From Stachybotrys elegans (lineage: Eukaryota; Ascomycota; Sordariomycetes; Hypocreales; Stachybotryaceae), in the NCBI GenBank assembly GCA_020746835.1, contig JAGPNK010000001.1, positions 4,526,001-4,590,000 on the forward strand: a stretch of DNA of 64,000 nucleotides, in the 5' to 3' direction. Within the stretch, counting starts at the first letter, position 1. The number at the start of each line of letters is the position of its first letter. Shown here one piece after another: positions 57,213 through 64,000 of this stretch. The translations under genes and the position numbers were made by a program. The notes beneath the pieces were generated by a model, which was not told the DNA's origin, searched no databases, and worked only from the letters and a program-made list of their open reading frames with translations.

Positions 57213-59952
57213 TGTGAACTGATTTGATGTGCGTGCCTAGAGGAGCTGTTGGAGTCCAAGCTCGAAGCGCAAAGGACAGGACCAGAGTCAAATGGTCTAA
57301 TCTGTAAACCGGAGAGGAATGTGTAGCAGTATGGTTGGAGGTTCGCAGTCGCTTCCTAAATAAATGGAGGACTGGAGTGAGATAATGAAGAGAATGAAGA
57401 GGAGGAAGAGCAGAAGAAGGATTGCCGAGGAAGATTGAAGAAGGGGTCCTGACTATAAACCGGGGAAGGGCATGGATCAGATATGTATGTGTGAATTGTG
57501 AGACTTGGGATGGGCATTGAAGAGAGCCAACATCGGTATAGCTTCTTGTCTTGTCGGTCCCTTGTAGGGGAGGCAATGAGGGTCCAACAAGAAAGAGGAG
57601 CAATAAAAAAAAGGTACCGGTAGGGGGGAGGGGGGGCGTGCGAGTGGAAACTTACGCCGCCAAGATATACCCACGATCTCTTTGACCTGTTCGCTACGTT
57701 TTTGCTGGGGATGGCGAAATATGGACGCAGGAACGGAGGTGAAATAAGGTGCCTCGCAACGGCAACCGGGAATTCCTCAAGCCAAGCCATCCATCGACCA
57801 TGACGAATTGAAGGCAGCCATACGTCAACTGGCAGGTTCGCGTCTGTTTGCAGAGCATTGCTTGAACGGTGAGATCACATACTCCGTAGCTGGGACGAAG
57901 AGGAGGGTGTGGGGGCGTGTGGTTTGCACATGGATGGGCGTGTTGTTGGCATTTTGACTCTGGGTGTTGTTTGTTCACCATTGCGTCCTTCTCAACCATA
58001 CCTCATGCCTCGGCGCACAATCACCTGTGTATCTCCCCCGCCAGATGACATGCCGATTACCTCGGGACAGGACGGTCCATTGGCGATTACGCATGAAGTC
58101 CGGTCCCCTCCGTGCCCATGATTCGTTCCATGGCGGTTCGTCAAGGCGCTTGTCATGTTGTTGAGTTCAAGGGTGGACACGGAGTGGCCCCCCTCGACCC
58201 GATTCGCCCCTCCCCCAATGCTCTTGTGCGACCAACCCGACAAACTCCAAACCGCTGCCAGCTCAGGTTCCAGCTTGTACTTGCCTCAGCTTCAAGGTCC
58301 TTGCATTGCCTTCCCCGCTAGCGAGCAGATGGCTGCAAGCGGTGTGTGCCCGGGAAGGAACGCCTCTTGGGCCCGGGGCCAGCCCTGCGACTGCCTACAT
58401 CTTATCTCTCACTCTTCCACCGCAACCTCCTACGTCATCTCTTATCTCTGCCACAAGCCTCAGCGTCTTTTATCCTCCACTTACGTAGATATAATACCTA
58501 CCTACATACTTGTATTTACAGATAACAGCACCGCTACTGCGTACGGTCGAGGTTAAACAGAAGCGTCGCTACGAGGCCAGCCGCTCCGTTGGGGAAGCTC
58601 TCGGGCAGCACTTGCCGCATCCGGCAAAGAGCCCCTGCCAGCCTCCCGCCAGCATCGTCGCCTTTCGGGTCGCGGCCCCACTGGTCCCCTGCGCGGGAGC
58701 CCCCAAGACATCCAATGAGCACCGAGTAGCCGTCCTTCCCGTCAACAAACTTGGAGGCCAAGTCACGCGACTACCATGGCCTTCTCAACAAAAAAAAAAA
58801 TCCGAAGGAGAAAAAAGCATAAGGGAAAAAATACAGGGCCCGAAGAAAAGACGGACTCCGTTCGCACGGCTCAGCTCCGGCCTCCCGAATTGCGCACAAG
58901 ACCGGGAAATCCACCATTTCATTTCCGTACTTGTATTGTTTCTATATGACCTCTCATTTACCTTCTCATTTAGATCCAGGGCTAAGGCATATCATTCATT
59001 GTATTTGCTTTGTTCCGTCCACCCCCCGTCACAAGGACATAGACAGGTGGGGGATTGATTTGCATGATGCCGGTAGTTTGGGCACTGGCTGAGATGCTTA
59101 TTTTATTTGCACCGATACATGTGCTTCTTCTTGCGCCAGAAGGCTTAGGCGGGTGTGTCTCGAGCCTCGACCAACCCAAGACACTTCCATTGCGACCAAC
59201 TTTCCCTCTTTTCCAGCTCATCGGATTTGCCTCCCTTTTCCCATTAAATATGCTGTGGAAATGCCTTTCGGCTTTCGTAGGCATTTTCCGACGCAGCCGT
59301 GTTGCCCAGAGTACAGTACAACATAGAATGTAGGAGATGAACCTCGTTTAGATCTTGAGCAGCTCCATCAAGATGACAGCCCGATAGAGATCTTGGCGAT
59401 TATCGTGTGGTTGTCGTAATCGATCTTGAAAACACAATCCCTAGTATTTTCAGCAAACATCAGCTCGGAATGCTTACTGTCAAGACAGCCTCGCTCCTCC
59501 GAATGTTGGGGTTATAGCCCCGAGGCCCGACACGACCATCTGATGTCAACATCTGACTTCATCAGTGACGGTGAGAGACCGTCATAACTGCTGTGGGATG
59601 AGGATGTTTCACGTCATCTGAAAGCATCAATATTCTTGAGTTCCTCTCCTTGTTACACATGTAGAAGAAGACACTCCCTTCGAGTATGTTGATCTTTTAG
59701 GAGACCGCCCTTGCGTTACCTACACGTGGGCATAGACAATTGGCAAATTAAGAAGCCTTGCAGCAGACATAATCTGAATTGTTTCAAAGACGCTACGTTC
59801 CTAATGTGTATCTGTATGCCGTGTACAAGACTTCTCTGGTCTCCTATCCCATTCTGAAAGACCCCGGATGATACAAGCTAAATCAAAATCAATCTACCAT
59901 AAAAGACCAGAGACTCCCAAGTGCTAACTCGCCATTCTCTAGACATCGTAAT
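57213..59952. other. Gene-poor stretch between elongase promoter and CPY 3' flank
   Basis: The first 600 nt are the elongase promoter and leader, with polypurine tracts on the plus strand (about 57395-57425). One GGTACC-centred site is at 57613. An A-rich tract is at about 58791-58800. ORFs at 58155-58556 and 58510-59058 are not convincing. Confidence 0.55.
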
Positions 59953-61706
59953 CTACTTCTCGAACCACTCGCCGGCGATCCAGCGGTTGAGGAAGTCAAC
60001 CGAAGGCTCGGGCTGGTCCAGAGGCACCATGTGGCCGGCCTGGTAGATCTGCATGAAGGTAAAGTTGCCGCTCGACTTGACCTTGCCGTACTCGGCGCTG
60101 TCCTTGTCGCTGGCGAGGTGGAGACCCTTCATCTTGGCAGCGGCAAAGGCATCATGGCCGGGCCACTCCAGAGCCTCAACCCAGGCCTGGTTTCCGAGCC
60201 AGTTGCAGATGAAGTCGGCATCACCGGCGTAGATGAGAACAGGCAGCTCCTCCAGGAGCGTAGGCACGTATCGCATGATGGGCTTCATCCAGTCACCGGC
60301 GAACAGGAAGTCGCGGTTGACGTCGAAGTTGCAGCTGTCGTAGCCGTCCACCTCGACACCGAGGGCCTCCATGGTCGAGGCTTCGTTAAGCCACTTGGTG
60401 ACATAGCCCATGGAGCTGTAGCAGAGGTTGCTGCTGTCCTCGCAGTCGTGGCGGACATCGTAGACATTGCGGCCAGTGCGCTGGTAAGGTCCAATCATGG
60501 CCTGGTTGCAGTACATAGCAGCGGGAACGCAAGACCAAGTGCTCTCGGACTCGTAGCAGCTCTTGATCAGAGACTGGCAGCGGGGCAGAGCGCGGTCCAT
60601 GGACTCGCACTGGCTCTCGGAGAGGACAGCAGGGTAGCCGCCCTCACCACAGCCCATGGGGCGGTAGTAAGCGTACTGGGTGTAGCCGTCGGTCAGACCG
60701 TTGCCGACGATGGCACTTTTGAGGTTGATGTTGCGCTCCTTGTGCGACAGAATCTCGGCCGAGAAAGCGGGAACGTAGTGGCCACCGTACGACTCTCCGG
60801 CAATGTGGAAGTCCTGCTTCGCGTACTCAGGGAATTGGTGGAAGAAGAGAGAGAGAAGGGCGTAGACGTCCTTGCCAGCCTCGACAGTCGAGGAGACGCG
60901 ACCGCTACCGTAAGAGTAGCCAACGTTAATGGGCTGGTCGAGGAAGATGACCGAAGCATTGTTGTTCCAGGCGTAAGGGTTGTTTACGACCTTGATGTTC
61001 TTGTCGATGGTGGCGGGGCCAAGCTCCATGAAGAGACCGAGCAGGGACGAGCAGCCGGGACCGCCGTTGAGCCACAGCACCACGGGGTCGTTCTCGGGAT
61101 CATTGCGAGACTCGAAGAACCCTGGACCAGTTAGCGAAGTTCTTTGGGGGCAGCAAATCAAAGGTAGAATGCAATGAGCGATAAGCTTCAGATTGGAGGC
61201 AACTTACAGTAGAAGAGGTGCTTGTCGTCGGCCTCGTTATCGAGGTAACCGGCATACTGCTTGACGGTGTCGACGCCAAGCGAGGAGGGATCAACCTTCC
61301 TGGCGCGGAGGTTAAAGTTCTCGAGCTGGCCGCCAATCTTACGACGGGACTCGCCGTTCTCATCCTGAACCCAAATGTCCTGGACATCAGCACCCTTGAC
61401 GATGTGATCCCAGTGGCTATCGGGACGGCGGGTGCTGGGCTTGGGCTTCCTGCCGATGACCTGCTTCTTGAACTCGGCGACGGCCTCGGGAGCGAGCATG
61501 GCAACCTCATCCCAGACGGCCTTGGCCTCGGAGGTGAACTCGCCAAAGGCCTCCTCGAGAGGCTTCAGCCACGAGTCCACGTCGACGTTCATGTCGAAGC
61601 CCACGCTGCCAACGGAGGGCTTGTTGCCGCCGAGAACCTTCTGGTCCTCGTAAGCCATGGCCGATGAGGCCGCGCCCAGAAGCAGGGCAGATGTGGTGAA
61701 CCGCAT
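59953..61706 (-). CDS. Vacuolar carboxypeptidase Y (serine carboxypeptidase, S10)
   Basis: Vacuolar exopeptidase made as a prepro-enzyme. Model, minus strand: 61706-61208 and 61121-59953, 555 residues (family about 530-560), one 86-nt intron with a GCTAACT branch. The signal peptide is about residues 1-18 ([12 protein letters not shown] core). The propeptide runs to about residue 120. The mature enzyme has NGGPGCSS (oxyanion/Cys region), GESYGGHY with nucleophile Ser277, [11 protein letters not shown] with Asp469, and GHMVPLDQP with His530. The split codon at the intron gives Trp in [11 protein letters not shown]. The opposite strand carries a 367-codon open frame that is only a codon-bias shadow. 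Assignment is secure. Confidence 0.96.
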
Positions 61707-62620
61707 GATGACGGGACTGATGAAGGATGAAATGGAGATGGGGGGGATTGATGGGGGATGGGGGGAGAGCGGAGAAGAGAAGAGAGTTGGATGGAGGAGG
61801 GAGAAGGATGGAGATATACGCCGGAGGAGAGCAGATTAGAGTCAGCTGGGAGGCAGCGAGCGACGTAATACCTGCCCTTGTTAGCCAGCTCGGGGTACAA
61901 GCCTGGTGCATGCAGGTGCGGGCAAAGATGGAGGTACCGGTTGTACTCGGAGAGACAAGGACGGGACCTTGCTGAAACGGGGGGAAGCTGCCCAGCAACC
62001 CCACACGCAAACACTACAGATGACCGCACCACTGGATGGGGGACCCACCGTGTGCCTGGATGCCCAGGGATACGCGCCATTGCTTCGCCTCATCCGTTGG
62101 TGCCTGCATTAACAGCAATAGCTGCGCGAAAGCCTCGTTATCTGTTAGTGCGGGCCGTACGCCGATGTTGCGGCAAGTACCTATGAGTACCTTGAGGGTC
62201 TTATCGGCCTTTTGCATTCAGCCACGTCTGATAAGCGGAGGCTTCGCGTCCTCCAGATCCGGCCATGCGGTGGCATGGGCAAGATGCCTGGGTGAGCTGG
62301 CAGTCTTTGTCCACATGGACATGCAGATGGAATTGGATTAATCCCTTGAGCGACCTGGGCTGCCTGAGCATCCTCAGCTTGGAGGAGACGACGTCAACGC
62401 GCGGAACTGCCGATAACGCAGCATGTCTCATACACTTGGCGATTCATCCCCAGACGACCATGTGATCGGCCCACACTAGCACGGCTCTTAACCAAGAACC
62501 CCTGCCTTTAGACTTGCGTCGAGTCACACTATATGCTCGTTTCCCTGCACGGATAGATGATGGATTGGTTGATAGCTCCAGGCTTCTAACCTGCAGCATA
62601 AAAGTGCATCTGGAAATTGT
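61707..62620. other. Intergenic between CPY and TrpRS
   Basis: It holds the CPY promoter, including a plus-strand polypurine stretch (61720-61800) and one GGTACC-centred site near 61935, and the 3' flank of the tRNA synthetase gene. No gene is supported. Confidence 0.6.
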
Positions 62621-64000
62621 CTATGCTGTGGTCTGGCTGGCATCTGCTGCCGCCTTCTTGGAAGCCTCCTTCTCGGCCTTCTTCTGTGCAATCTGTTGCT
62701 CCTTCAGTTGCTTCTTCAGCTGGCTCTTGGATATCTTGCCATCGCCTGCGCCCTCTGATCCCGCACCTTCAGTCACGGGGGCGACGAGGTCAGCCCGCGG
62801 AACCTTGGGGTTGCCAACCCATTCCAGGGGACGCGATGCCATGAACTCGTTAACCACCTCGTCTGTCACCTTGCTTCGCCTCTCCTGAAAGCCGAGCACG
62901 TAGTCCTGCAGGTGCTGGATGCACATTGCTTTGAGCTGGGAAGGGTTAGCTTGCGAAATGTCTTCCGAGGGTCAGAGAAATATACCTCTCCTGTCAGCAG
63001 CTTGCCGCTGTTGTAGTCGGCCTTGATCTGAGCAAGCTCCTGCTTCGAGTCAGTATCCGTCAAGTCTGGAATCTCAACGAGGAGCACCGACCTCATCACT
63101 CTCCAGGAAGAACTGCAAGTATTGGTAAGCCACGTCAACATCGGCGTTGCCACCCTTCTCGCGGTGCTCCTCCAGTGTTTCTCGGCCGCCAGAGAAGGCA
63201 TATCTGAGACTTGGTTAGACCACTGTATTCCGCAGCGAGGAAGTAGCGTACTTGTTGATCTTGTTCTTAATCTGCTTAGCTGTGTCTTTCAAGAAGATGG
63301 CAGAAGTCTCATCGCTGGCAGACATCTTGGAACCCGGTCCCTGCAGCGCATCCAGGAAGCGCATATGGATAAGAGAAGGCTTGGCGTAGTGAAGACCTTG
63401 GGCGCAGTCTCTCGTCAGGCGGAAGTAAGGGTCTTGGTCGATGGCACATGGGATCAGGCAGGGGATGGCGGCTGTCTTCTTCTCGTCCTCGCCGAAGATG
63501 TGAGGGAAAGACGAGGCAAAGGACGTTGCGCCCTGGATACTGGCAAAGTGAATTTTGCCGATATTGGAGCTTTTGTGTGTAAGCCCATGCACTGTATCCG
63601 AAAATCGTAACACTTACCTGCCGTCGAATCCAAAGATAGCCTTAGCTGTGTTGTAGGTGACACGCTTCGCGAACCGCACAATGTTCCTGTAGAAAGCACC
63701 GCCGACATATTCGAAATCGGAAAAGATAAAGGTCTTCTTAGGGTCAAAGCCAATGGCAATGATATCCATGGCGTTTGTCCGGCTGTACCCCATCACTTCC
63801 TCGACGGTCCTCTTTTCCGAGAAGAGATATTTCTCATCTGCCATTGCGGTTAGTAGACGCTGAATGCCTTCTGGGTCTTAAATAACCAACCATCAGTCAA
63901 CATGACAATCAGTGGGACGTCAAAGACATCCTGCAACCACCTAAATGATGACATATGTAAGTTGCGCCCAGTATAAATGGCACAGAGGTCCCTCACTTGA
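62621..64000 (-). CDS. WRS1: Tryptophanyl-tRNA synthetase, cytoplasmic type (partial, 5' end beyond window)
   Basis: Charges tRNA-Trp. The visible part, minus strand: 64000-63997 (four bases of an exon), 63940-63891, 63837-63618, 63569-63253, 63204-63092, 63039-62986, 62935-62621; introns 48-56 nt. About 357 C-terminal residues are present; the N-terminus with the HIGH-type motif is outside. Diagnostic segments are the [10 protein letters not shown] and DEKYLF region, [27 protein letters not shown], and KMSAS, the class I signature loop in its TrpRS form. The tail is Lys/Gln/Ala-rich ([14 protein letters not shown] core), likely helping tRNA binding. One acceptor (AAAAG at 63570-63574) is unusual but keeps [13 protein letters not shown]. 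The gene is densely split, unlike its neighbours. Confidence 0.95.

Noticed and set aside
55674..57227. A 517-codon ATG-started ORF on the plus strand across the whole elongase gene
   Set aside because: It is the antisense of the elongase and its intron. The elongase almost lacks TTA, CTA and TCA codons, which removes antisense stops. The product is low-complexity Gly/Val/Glu/Ala with no domain.
60031..61134. A 367-codon plus-strand ORF opposite carboxypeptidase Y
   Set aside because: The same codon-bias shadow: composition is Val/Ala/Gly/Leu-rich with no family features, while the minus strand has a complete catalytic triad.

Overview
This window is nuclear DNA from a filamentous ascomycete (Pezizomycotina, most likely a Sordariomycete and perhaps Hypocreales; the order is an inference from protein flavour). 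The signs are short introns (mostly 48-86 nt) with GT-AG borders and RCTAAC-like branch points, CT-rich leaders, GC-biased third positions, and a gene set of conserved eukaryotic housekeeping proteins separated by gene-poor stretches of 1-5 kb. I found no transposon, rRNA, tRNA, CRISPR or prokaryotic element.

Layout from left to right: a gene-poor start (1-3.7 kb); a UBP12-type deubiquitinase (-); an insulinase/Ste23 metalloprotease (-); an Mpp6-type exosome cofactor carrying a zinc knuckle (-); the complex I NDUFS6-like subunit (+); a YjbQ/UPF0047 protein (+); CFIm25/NUDT21 (-); mitochondrial cytochrome b5 reductase Mcr1 (-); a tiny Cys-rich ORF (+); a 714-residue disordered protein (+); Pet100 (+) facing a TACO1/YebC protein (-); a HEATR5/Laa1 giant (+); a two-RRM protein (-); a WRAP73/Wdr8 WD protein (-); the molybdenum-cofactor MoaA-MoaC locus cnxABC (+); a 5-kb gene-free stretch; a FYVE protein (+); a fatty-acid elongase (-); vacuolar carboxypeptidase Y (-); and tryptophanyl-tRNA synthetase (-), which runs off the right edge.

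There is no metabolic cluster. Five loci nevertheless serve mitochondria: NDUFS6, Mcr1, Pet100, TACO1 and MoaA/MoaC. Pet100 and TACO1, both tied to cytochrome c oxidase biogenesis, are convergent neighbours. The most striking feature is cnxABC. The intron between its MoaA and MoaC halves begins inside codons that, if the intron is retained, give MoaA the C-terminal Gly-Gly and a stop. If it is spliced, a MoaA-MoaC fusion lacking Gly-Gly results. The linker also holds a second mitochondrial-presequence-like stretch with its own ATG. This mirrors the known logic of the human MOCS1 locus.

Gene models were spliced by hand from sequence. All complete models keep frame across every junction. Introns I trust less are flagged in the entries.
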